NCBI GenBank assembly: GCA_029263355.1
Contig: JAJCXQ010000223.1
Coordinates: forward strand, 1-36,435
DNA from: Acidobacteriota bacterium
GTDB lineage: Bacteria; Acidobacteriota; Thermoanaerobaculia; Multivoradales; J023
Direction: 5' to 3'
DNA length: 36,435 bases
The position numbers and the translations under genes were made by a program. The notes below the pieces were generated by a model that was not told the origin of the DNA, did not search any database, and saw only the letters and a program-made list of their open reading frames with translations. This document shows, in pieces, positions 18,369 through 26,014 of the stretch. Within the stretch, counting starts at the first letter, position 1, and each line of letters starts with the position of its first letter.

Positions 18369-19160
18369 ATGAAGAACGCAGCCGAACTCAACGAAGCGTT
18401 GCTGGGCGAAGCCCTGCTCGACGCAGCGCACCGTGAGCTGGGTAGCGCTGACGAGGCGCCGGATACGGATGATCTCCAAGCCTACCTCGCTGGCGAGCTG
18501 CCGGAAGAACGGGCTGCGCAGGTCCGCGCCTGGGTAGTGGCCGCGAAGGACACCCGCGAGCGCACCCGCGAGCTGGCACCCTTTGCCGAGGCGAGGACGC
18601 CGGCGAAGGACGCGCCTGTCGATCCCGCCCTGGCGGCCTCCTGGCAAAAGCTACAACAGCGGTTGGCCGATGCCGGAACGCCCGTCGAGCGTCTCGCTTC
18701 GCCTGCTGCGCCGCTGCCGTTCGCCAGCCCCGCCCCCGCTCCGGTGGCCACTTCCAGCAGCCGCTGGTGGCAAGGCTTGGCAGCGCTGCTGGCGCTCACC
18801 AGCAGCTTGTTGGCGTTGCGTGTGATGCAGCCGGAGCAGGCACCCGCCCCCCAGAACCTAGCCAGGCTCGAGTTGACGATGAACGTTCGCGGGCGGCAGC
18901 TCGTGCGTTTTCCCATCGCTCCGAACGAACCTTTCTTGATGGAGATCTCAGGCCTGGAACTTAGCGATTGCGGGACGTTCGAGGTCGAGCTCGTCAACCT
19001 CGAAGACAAGGTTCTGCTATCGAGGCCGGATCTGCGCCTAACCGATCATGTCCTCCGTTTCGTGGTATCTACGCAGCCCGGTGAGTATTGGCTGACGGTT
19101 TCCGCCTGCGGCACTGTACTGGATCGGCAGCGGGTCGATCTGGTGGCCAAGAAGGCGTGA
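18369..19160 (+). CDS. Single-pass anti-sigma-factor-like membrane protein
   Basis: A 263-residue protein starting at ATG 18369, with GAGGA 6 nt before it; an in-frame GTG at 18351 overlaps the sigma gene and is less likely. The N-terminal ~75 residues include DTDDLQAYLAGELPEERAAQV, which matches the helical anti-sigma domain pattern, but the zinc-binding His/Cys set is not seen. An Ala/Pro-rich linker leads to one transmembrane helix at about residues 133-153, then a ~110-residue presumably periplasmic beta-rich domain (VRGRQLVRFPIA to the end). Position directly after an ECF sigma gene and before a lipoprotein CHAT protease suggests it holds the sigma factor at the membrane. Anti-sigma activity is inferred from context and topology. 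Confidence 0.7.
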   Translation: MKNAAELNEALLGEALLDAAHRELGSADEAPDTDDLQAYLAGELPEERAAQVRAWVVAAKDTRERTRELAPFAEARTPAKDAPVDPALAASWQKLQQRLADAGTPVERLASPAAPLPFASPAPAPVATSSSRWWQGLAALLALTSSLLALRVMQPEQAPAPQNLARLELTMNVRGRQLVRFPIAPNEPFLMEISGLELSDCGTFEVELVNLEDKVLLSRPDLRLTDHVLRFVVSTQPGEYWLTVSACGTVLDRQRVDLVAKKA

Positions 19161-22100
19161 TCGCGCGGCCATTGGTTGCCTGCGTCGGCGGTGCAGCGCT
19201 GCTCGCTTTGTTGGTGGCGGCCTGCGACAACGGGGAGCACGATTGTAGGGAGACCGAGCCTCCGCCACCGGTGGCGGGTTCGTCGCTGGCAGCCGACGAA
19301 CCGCTCGCTCGATTGGTAGCAGGTGAGGCGATCGAATTCGACGTGGCGCCAGGGAGCTTCAGGCGTTTTCGGCTGCAGGCAGCAGCTGGCGACTTCGTAC
19401 GGCTGATCGTCGAGCAGGATGAGATCGACGTGATCACTCGTCTGCTCGACCCCTCTCGCAAGTTGTTGGCCGACGTCGATCGGATTTTCGCTGACAGTGG
19501 GTCCGAACCCCTGCTAGCGGTTATCGAGCGGGACGGCGAGCACACGGTGGAGATCGAGGCTTTCGAGCGTTCCGGGCGACCGGGCCGGATCGGTCTGCGG
19601 ATGGCTGCGTTGCGGTCTGCTGAAGAGACGGACCTCGAGGCTGCCGAGCGTTTTCGGACTTTGCGACAAGCTGATGCTTGCGCGGCCAAAGCTGACCGCC
19701 TCCGGGGTTCAATCGCTGTCTACCAGCAGGTCATCGATAGCAGCGCCGAGGCCGGCGATGGCGATCTCTGGTCTGAGGCGATGGTGCGCCTGGCCCGAGC
19801 TCATCGCTTGCTGAGAGACGTTGAGCCGGCCCGCTCACTCCTGCGTCAGGTGGTGGCCGCCAAAGGGCTCGGCGAGCCCATTTGGCAGACCTTGGCACTC
19901 GAGACGCTCGCCTTTTTGGACATCAACGACGGTCAGGCCACTACCGCGGTCCGGTTCGCGGAAGCAGGTCTCGCCAAACCTGAGGTCGAAAAGTTTCCCT
20001 TCCGCCGGGCCAAGCTCTACTTTCTCCTCGGCCGAGCGCGGCAGATGCAGGGAGCTATCCAGCACGCCCTGGACGCTTACCGCCAAGCGCAGGCTCTCTT
20101 TCGGCCTTGGGACGAGATCAACCGAGCCGACGTTCAGCAGAATCTCGGGGCTCTCCATCGGCACAATCTCGGCCAGCCGGAAGCGGCACTGGAGCTTTTC
20201 AGGCAGTCTGAGAAGACCTATCGCGAGCAGGGCGACAGGAAGAGTCTGGCCAGTGCGCTCAACCAGATCGGAGCTTGCTTGGAAGAGACTGGTGATATCG
20301 ACGCCGCGGCGGATTCCTACGGCAAGGCATTAGAGATTCGTCGCGAGCTCGAGGACGGTTGTGGCGAAGCCAACACTCTGATTCGTCTCGCGCTTCTTGA
20401 TCTGGACGCAGGACGCGACCGGCAAGCCGACAACGAGGCAGCCGCGGCCCGGGCTATTGACGATAGCGAGCGGTGCGTCCATGACCGACAGGCGATCCGG
20501 TTGCGTCTGGGCTTGTTCGCGGAGCAAAAAGGGGATCTCGACACGGCCCGCGACGACTACGACCGCAGCCGGGCCGACGCCGATGCTGCGGACAACCGCG
20601 CTGTCGAGCTCGAGGCGCTGGTCGGCCTCGCCCGCAGTTGCCGCCTGCCGGGCGCCTGCAGCGATGATCCGCTGACGTTGACCAGCGAAGCGTTGGAGAT
20701 CGTCGACGACACTCGCAGCGATTTGGCGCAGGAGGACCATCGCCTGGCCTTCGGCAGCCGCACCCAGGCGCTCTTCGACCTGCGGATCGACCTGCAGTGG
20801 CAACGTCGTGAATTCTCAGCCGCTCTCGAAACCGCCGAGAAGGCGCGCGCTCGGGCGTTGCTCGATCGACTACGACAGATCGACGCCGACATCGGCTCGG
20901 GCGCAGCCAGCGAGATCGTCGAGGAAGCGAAGCAGCTGCGCTATGAGTTGAGCGAGAAAGAGCAGCAGCGTCTCGAAAGTGAATACCAGGGGGGGCTGTC
21001 GGATGACAAGCGGGCGAGTCAGCGACGAGAGGTCGATGCCCTGGTTGCCCGGTTGAACGAAGTGGAAGCAGAGATTGGGCGGCAGCATTCCGAATACTTT
21101 CAGCTGATGCGCGCCGAACCTGCCGGCCTCGCCGAGGTACGAGGGTTGCTGGATCCACAGACCGCTTTGCTCGTGTACCGCCTAGGCGAAGCACATAGCT
21201 TTTTGTGGGTGCTCACAGAAAGCGAAAGCGACGACGTTAGCTTCGAGCTCGCGTCCGGGGCCGAGATCGAAACGGCGGCGCAGGCCGGCCTTGGTTACTT
21301 GAAATCGCTGAGACCGGGGGTCTGGTCGCCGAGTGAGCTAGTGTCCTTGGCGGAGCTGATCTTGCCAGCGGCAGCCGTGCAGAGCCTGACCGGGCGACGT
21401 CGCTGGATGATCGTGGCAGACGGCGCTCTGGAGCTCCTCCCTTTCGCCGCCTTACCAGATCCAGCTCATGAGGCTCAGCAGCCGCTGGTCGTAGGGCACG
21501 AGATCGTAAACCTGCCCTCAGCCTCGGCCTGGGTCGAGTTGCGCTCTAGATCCGAGCTCCCTGAACCGCCGCGAATGTTGGCGATCATGGCCGATCCTGC
21601 CTACGAGGAGTTCGCGTCCCTGCCGGGCAGCGGCATCGAGGCGACGGCGATCCTCGATTTGCTGCCGGAAGACGCACAGGCGACGAGCCTCTTGGGGTCG
21701 CAAGCCACTCGTGAGGAGGTGCTTCTGGGGCACTTGCGTGGCCATCGCGTCGTCCACCTGGCGGTTCACGGCGAGATTCATCCGCGCCAGCCAGCCCTGT
21801 CCTACCTGGCTTTTGCCGAGCGCGGTGTTGGCGGGGACAAGCTCGAAAGCGAGCTATTCGCATACGAAGTCTACAACCTCGATCTGCCGGCGGAGCTTGT
21901 TGTGCTGGCTGGTTGTGAGACCGGAATTGGGCCGCTGATTCCTGGGGAAGGTCTGGTCAGCGGTCTATCTCGCAGCTTCCTCTACGCTGGAGCGCAACAG
22001 GTCATGGTCAGTCTGTGGCCGATCTTGGACAGCAAGACACCGGAGCTGATGGTGCAGTTTTATTCCCGGTTCTTTGCCGGTGCCGATCCGGTGATGGCGC

Positions 22101-22180
22101 TCCACGATGCGCAACGTGCGCTCTACGAAGCTGACGCCTCGCCTCACACTTGGGCCGGCTTCGTGCTGCAAGGCGACTGA
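19157..22180 (+). CDS. Lipoprotein with TPRs and a CHAT caspase-like protease domain
   Basis: A 1007-residue protein from GTG 19157, which overlaps the upstream TGA (GTGA). The start is chosen because it gives a classic lipoprotein signal, hydrophobic then VAAC with Cys at about residue 23. The next residue is Asp, which in enterobacteria means inner-membrane retention. A beta-sandwich resembling pre-peptidase C-terminal domains follows (about 35-145), then TPR-type helical repeats (about 180-560) and a coiled-coil stretch. The CHAT domain (about 690-1007) has the catalytic dyad: H871 in VHLAVHGE and C920 in LAGCETG. CHAT proteins are caspase-related cysteine proteases, often regulated through their TPRs. 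Coupling to the sigma/anti-sigma pair suggests envelope signalling by proteolysis; the substrate is unknown. Confidence 0.9.
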   Translation: MIARPLVACVGGAALLALLVAACDNGEHDCRETEPPPPVAGSSLAADEPLARLVAGEAIEFDVAPGSFRRFRLQAAAGDFVRLIVEQDEIDVITRLLDPSRKLLADVDRIFADSGSEPLLAVIERDGEHTVEIEAFERSGRPGRIGLRMAALRSAEETDLEAAERFRTLRQADACAAKADRLRGSIAVYQQVIDSSAEAGDGDLWSEAMVRLARAHRLLRDVEPARSLLRQVVAAKGLGEPIWQTLALETLAFLDINDGQATTAVRFAEAGLAKPEVEKFPFRRAKLYFLLGRARQMQGAIQHALDAYRQAQALFRPWDEINRADVQQNLGALHRHNLGQPEAALELFRQSEKTYREQGDRKSLASALNQIGACLEETGDIDAAADSYGKALEIRRELEDGCGEANTLIRLALLDLDAGRDRQADNEAAAARAIDDSERCVHDRQAIRLRLGLFAEQKGDLDTARDDYDRSRADADAADNRAVELEALVGLARSCRLPGACSDDPLTLTSEALEIVDDTRSDLAQEDHRLAFGSRTQALFDLRIDLQWQRREFSAALETAEKARARALLDRLRQIDADIGSGAASEIVEEAKQLRYELSEKEQQRLESEYQGGLSDDKRASQRREVDALVARLNEVEAEIGRQHSEYFQLMRAEPAGLAEVRGLLDPQTALLVYRLGEAHSFLWVLTESESDDVSFELASGAEIETAAQAGLGYLKSLRPGVWSPSELVSLAELILPAAAVQSLTGRRRWMIVADGALELLPFAALPDPAHEAQQPLVVGHEIVNLPSASAWVELRSRSELPEPPRMLAIMADPAYEEFASLPGSGIEATAILDLLPEDAQATSLLGSQATREEVLLGHLRGHRVVHLAVHGEIHPRQPALSYLAFAERGVGGDKLESELFAYEVYNLDLPAELVVLAGCETGIGPLIPGEGLVSGLSRSFLYAGAQQVMVSLWPILDSKTPELMVQFYSRFFAGADPVMALHDAQRALYEADASPHTWAGFVLQGD

Positions 22181-22221
22181 AGCCGAGTCTGCTGCTTCCC
22201 CCGTTTCTTCTGACCCATGTC

Positions 22222-22238
22222 CTCGCGATATCCGCGAG
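22222..22238 (+). terminator. Short hairpin between the CHAT and S8 genes
   Basis: CTCGCG (22222-22227) and CGCGAG (22233-22238) form a 6-bp stem with a 5-nt loop, 42 bp after the CHAT stop and 93 bp before the S8 start. There is no T-run. It could weaken readthrough or protect the mRNA end. Confidence 0.3.
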
Positions 22239-22331
22239 TCGACACCCCCATTTTCACGTCGGTCCGATTCTTACCGGTAGAGCGGTGACGGGACCTGTCC
22301 ACCCATCTGCAATCTCGACGAGGAGAAGGCC

Positions 22332-25115
22332 ATGAGCAACTGTATCAACCGTACCTTAGGACCTGCTGGTGCTGCCAGAAACCGCACCCAGGCCGAAGCT
22401 CTTGCCCAGGGTATGAGCCGGAGTCGAAGCCAGCTGGCTGGTAGTTTGAGCGATCCCGGCGAGGAGAATCTGCGTCCGCCGGTCGCCGATCCCGGGGAGG
22501 AGAACCTGCGGCCGCCGGTCGCTGATCCCGGGGAGGAGAACCTGCGCCCACCGGTCGCTGATCCCGATGGTCTTTATGGCAGCGGCCTCCATGGCGGGCA
22601 TGGAGCTCATGGCTGTGGCTGTTCCGGGGGGCCCGCTGTGTACGTAAACTGCTGTTCCGATGACGAGCAAGATCAACCATCGGGGCACTTGCCCGAAAGC
22701 TGTTTCAGCGGCTGGATCATCGTCCGCCTGGGGCCCGGGTCAAACCCCGGGAAGAAGGAGGCTCTGCACGAGCTGGCAGAGGAGCTCGGCCTGCTCGACC
22801 TCTTGCTGATCGACAGCCCACCCTCGAACCTGGCAGCGGAGCTGGAGCCAGCGCCGGGCTTGAGAGCGGTCGACAACTGTCTGCCCTCGCGGCTGCTGAT
22901 CCGAAATACAACCCTCCGCCTCAAAATAGAAGGTGCCAGGCCTAGGCGCAGGATCAAGGTGCGAGACAAGCTGATCGAGTTGGCGAATAAAACTGAGTCT
23001 CCGCGGAGCAAGGCTGCTGCTGGCAGCCTGCTACGCACTTGGCGGATCGACTGTCGACAGTTTCTCGCCCGCATCCCACGGGTGGTGAAGGCTTTGCAGG
23101 CGCTGCCGGCTGTCGAACTCGCCTACGCAGAGGCTCTCGCCAGTGATCCCGGTGCCAGTGGAGTACCAGTCTTCGACGCCGATCAGAGCTATCTGGACGC
23201 CGCTCCGGTCGGTATCGGCGCCAGGTGGGCCAAGGAGATGGTGGAGGATCTCGGCAACACGACGAAGCGGATCCACTGTTGCGACATCGAGCAGCGCTGG
23301 GTGCTCGACCACGATGCACTCAAAGACGTCAAACTCATTCAGAATCGAGCCAAGTCCACAAGAGCGCCTTTCTTCGGTGACAACCGCTACGACAAGAACA
23401 AGGCTGGCAATCTGGACAGTGAAGACGGCAACCACGGCACTGCGGTCAGCGCCCAGCTGGTAGGTAACAACAACGTCGAGGGTATCGCCAAAGACATCGC
23501 CCACTACGAGATCGCTTCCCACTACGACGAGCCTTCGAACAGCAACGGCAATATCGCGGAGGCCGTGGTCAACGTCCTGGCGCTTTGGTACGTGCTAGGC
23601 GGCGAATTGAAAGCGTTGCACGGCAACGTCATCCTCATCGAGGCACAACGCTGCGGTTTGGTCGCGGAAATCGATCACGCCGATTTCGCCGCATTCTCGT
23701 TGGCGACGGACCTCGGTGTCGTGGTCGTGGAAGCGGCCGGCAACAGCGGTTTCGATCTCGACACGTACCAGGATCAATGGGGGCGCCACATCTTGCGCCG
23801 CGGCGGGGCCGGTTTCCGTGACAGTGGTGCGGTCGTGGTCGGCGCTGGCTGGTCCGCATTGCCCCACGACCGAGCCCGGTTCTCGAACTACGGCTCGCGG
23901 GTGGATTGCTACGGTTGGGGAGACAGCGGGGTCAGTGCCGGCTACGGTGACTACGACTCCAGAGGCGGACCGGACTCCTGGTACACCGACTCCTTCGGGG
24001 GCACCAGCTGCGCCGCGTCGATCATCGCCGGCGCTGCGGCACTGCTGCAATACCTCACCCGCTGTACGACGGACTCGGCACTCGATCCTCTGGAGGCTAG
24101 AGCGACTCTCGCCGACCGGGCCACCGGCACCCCCCAGGGACCCGGCGTCGCCGGCAACATCGGCGTCATGCCGGATCTCTGTGCGCTCTTCCAGCAGGGT
24201 AGCCTCGGAACCCCACAGCTGTATCTGCGACGCACTATTGCCGACAACGGTTGGGATTGCCGTGAGGTTACTTGCTCGTGTCCGGACATCATGGTCGGTC
24301 CGACGACCGGAGGCCTGGCCTCTACGGTCGGGACGGGCGAGAACGACGCTCCAGCCCCCGGAGTCTCGCCGATTCCAGCAGGGGGTGGCTACTCTGTCTT
24401 TTGTCGGCCGGGAAATCGTGGCCTCGGCGACGCCGTTGGGAATGTCTACCTCTATTCCAGTAAGGCCGCGACCCTGATTCATCCCGAGATGTGGCTGCCG
24501 ATCGGCGCCGATCCAGTCGAGATAAAAGCTCAGCAGGGTGGCATACCCTCGAGCCTTTCTCAGGTACCGTCGCCGAGGGATGGCTATCTTGCCTTCCTTG
24601 CCGCCTTCGGAGCCAGTGGCGATCCAGATTCCCTGTCCAAGCTGCGTTGTGATTGGTCGGCTTACCGGGACTTTCTGCAGCGTGCCGACGTCGGCTGCCG
24701 CAACACCCACTGGATCCCGGTGACGGCGTCGTCGCCGCCATTGCCGACGCCCTGCCCTTTCCAGTTCCTCTTCGCTGGTGCGCCCGATCGGCTTCGCACG
24801 TTTGACTTCGAGATCGTGCAACGTCTACCGGCGGGGGCACAGGTAGAGCTCAGGGTACCGGAACCCCTCGCCATCAAGCTGCGCCAGCGGCAACCGTGGA
24901 AAATGGCTTGGGCTCTAGGGCCGACGACGCAAATCAAACTGCCACCGACTCCGCGTCTGGCTTTCCGGCGCATTCGCCTGACAGCTGGCGCAAAGTGTGA
25001 AGCCAGTCTGTGCGTGGTCAGTGACCCAAAGACAATTCATCGGGGGCATAGCGTCACGATCCGTCAGCTCTATCGTGGCGAAGAGGTCGGACGGCTCACC
25101 TGTTACCTCTTCTAA
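22332..25115 (+). CDS. Subtilisin-like S8 serine protease with N-terminal 12-residue repeats
   Basis: A 927-residue protein from ATG 22332, with GAGGAG about 7 nt before it. The S8 catalytic set is complete: D318 (CCDIEQRW), H368 (DGNHGTAVS), oxyanion N471 (AAGNSG) and S559 (GGTSCAAS). No signal peptide or lipobox is visible, so it is probably cytoplasmic or exported by another route. Residues 41-76 are three exact copies of DPGEENLRPPVA, followed by a Gly/His/Cys-rich stretch (GLHGGHGAHGCGC) that might bind metal. A prodomain-like region precedes the catalytic domain, and a ~280-residue Cys-containing C-terminal region follows it. It stands 150 bp after the CHAT gene on the same strand. A role as a second protease in one cascade, perhaps activated by CHAT cleavage, is inferred. 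Confidence 0.9.
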   Translation: MSNCINRTLGPAGAARNRTQAEALAQGMSRSRSQLAGSLSDPGEENLRPPVADPGEENLRPPVADPGEENLRPPVADPDGLYGSGLHGGHGAHGCGCSGGPAVYVNCCSDDEQDQPSGHLPESCFSGWIIVRLGPGSNPGKKEALHELAEELGLLDLLLIDSPPSNLAAELEPAPGLRAVDNCLPSRLLIRNTTLRLKIEGARPRRRIKVRDKLIELANKTESPRSKAAAGSLLRTWRIDCRQFLARIPRVVKALQALPAVELAYAEALASDPGASGVPVFDADQSYLDAAPVGIGARWAKEMVEDLGNTTKRIHCCDIEQRWVLDHDALKDVKLIQNRAKSTRAPFFGDNRYDKNKAGNLDSEDGNHGTAVSAQLVGNNNVEGIAKDIAHYEIASHYDEPSNSNGNIAEAVVNVLALWYVLGGELKALHGNVILIEAQRCGLVAEIDHADFAAFSLATDLGVVVVEAAGNSGFDLDTYQDQWGRHILRRGGAGFRDSGAVVVGAGWSALPHDRARFSNYGSRVDCYGWGDSGVSAGYGDYDSRGGPDSWYTDSFGGTSCAASIIAGAAALLQYLTRCTTDSALDPLEARATLADRATGTPQGPGVAGNIGVMPDLCALFQQGSLGTPQLYLRRTIADNGWDCREVTCSCPDIMVGPTTGGLASTVGTGENDAPAPGVSPIPAGGGYSVFCRPGNRGLGDAVGNVYLYSSKAATLIHPEMWLPIGADPVEIKAQQGGIPSSLSQVPSPRDGYLAFLAAFGASGDPDSLSKLRCDWSAYRDFLQRADVGCRNTHWIPVTASSPPLPTPCPFQFLFAGAPDRLRTFDFEIVQRLPAGAQVELRVPEPLAIKLRQRQPWKMAWALGPTTQIKLPPTPRLAFRRIRLTAGAKCEASLCVVSDPKTIHRGHSVTIRQLYRGEEVGRLTCYLF
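22452..22559 (+). repeat. 36-bp tandem repeat, three copies, inside the S8 gene
   Basis: Copies at 22452-22487, 22488-22523 and 22524-22559 each encode the same 12 residues. They differ only at a few silent third positions, so the peptide is conserved while the DNA has drifted. A partial fourth copy begins at 22560 (Asp-Pro-Asp). Confidence 0.95.
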
Positions 25116-25471
25116 ATTAGTCTCGGAGGGCCGGGGCTTCGCCCCATCAAAAGATCGGCGCAAGAATCACCCGCACCGGCACGGTCGAGAAGCCTGGTCG
25201 ACTCGAGCTGCCATGATGAGCACTTTCTTTCTATGTGGGTTTTATAGGGGTTTTTCGACGTATCGAGCCTTGGACCCCGCAATCGAAGGTTCCTTCTTCA
25301 GAGTGGATAGCAGTCGCGATTGAGTTTTTGAAGTCATTCGAATGGCCTCTAACCCACTTGATGAATTATCCAGTTGTTACTAGTAGGACAGTCAGGGCGC
25401 CGCGGCGACGGGTCGAGTGGTTCGAATGGTTCAGTCAGTTCAATGCTAATGCAGTCAAGAAAGAGATAGGT
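25116..25471. other. Intergenic region after the S8 gene
   Basis: A 356-bp stretch with a GC hairpin just after the S8 stop and otherwise lower-GC sequence than its neighbours. A frame is open from 25235 into the next gene, but the signal peptide and Shine-Dalgarno place that gene's start at 25472. Nothing else is recognisable. Confidence 0.5.
25134..25146 (+). terminator. GC hairpin after the S8 protease gene
   Basis: GGGGC-TTC-GCCCC, a 5-bp stem with a tight loop, 18 bp after the stop codon. No T-run follows, so its strength as a terminator is doubtful. Confidence 0.4.
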
Positions 25472-25762
25472 ATGTACCATCGTAATCGGCGAGCCATTGC
25501 GAAATTTCAGCAACCATCATTGGTCGCAGGGTTCACTATGTGGATGTTGCTCTGCTTCAACGCCAGCGCGCAAGCGTCCGCTCCCATCTTCAAAGCAGGG
25601 TCGATATCCTTCGAAGCTGGCAGAAGGGGAATAGTAGTCTCGTTCGAAACGTCTATGCCGGATTCTGACTATGTGGTCGTTGTACAGCAGACGAACACAG
25701 GCGGATACTCCCCGACCAAAGAATGTACGTACTTCAACGTCCTCAAAAAGACCCCGGCCTGA
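25472..25762 (+). CDS. Small secreted protein of unknown function
   Basis: A 96-residue product from ATG 25472, preceded by GAGATAGG. The N-terminus has basic residues, a hydrophobic core (LVAGFTMWMLLCF) and a likely signal peptidase site after NASAQA. The mature part of ~65 residues has a beta-strand pattern, FETSMPDSDYVVVVQQTN, that recalls H-type-lectin or tail-fibre-like folds. The protein stops abruptly after FNVLKKTPA; a longer frame-shifted continuation of that fold is possible (GLKPPELCYADTHM in the -1 frame), so it may be truncated. It lies on the same strand between the protease gene and the FG-GAP protein gene. The fold guess is weak. Confidence 0.5.
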   Translation: MYHRNRRAIAKFQQPSLVAGFTMWMLLCFNASAQASAPIFKAGSISFEAGRRGIVVSFETSMPDSDYVVVVQQTNTGGYSPTKECTYFNVLKKTPA

Positions 25763-26014
25763 AGCCGCCCGAATTGTGCTACGCGGACACGCATATGTAG
25801 CGTTGGCACTTCCTCTTATCCTCTGTGTAGCCGACTCGCGTCGTGAATTCCAGGCTCTGAGGCCCATCAGTACAGGCCCGCGACCATTGGGTTACGCGGA
25901 CGCTGCGTGACGCACAATGGCGCGGCGCTCCAGGTTCCGTATATTAATAATTTGCCGGGAGACAAAAGGCGAACTCTCGTCTACCCGACAAATCTTTTCA
26001 AGGATAAACCATTC

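Noticed and set aside
25671..25910. 79-residue ORF overlapping the small secreted protein
   Set aside because: It lacks a start signal and family resemblance; only a frameshifted extension of the secreted protein remains possible.
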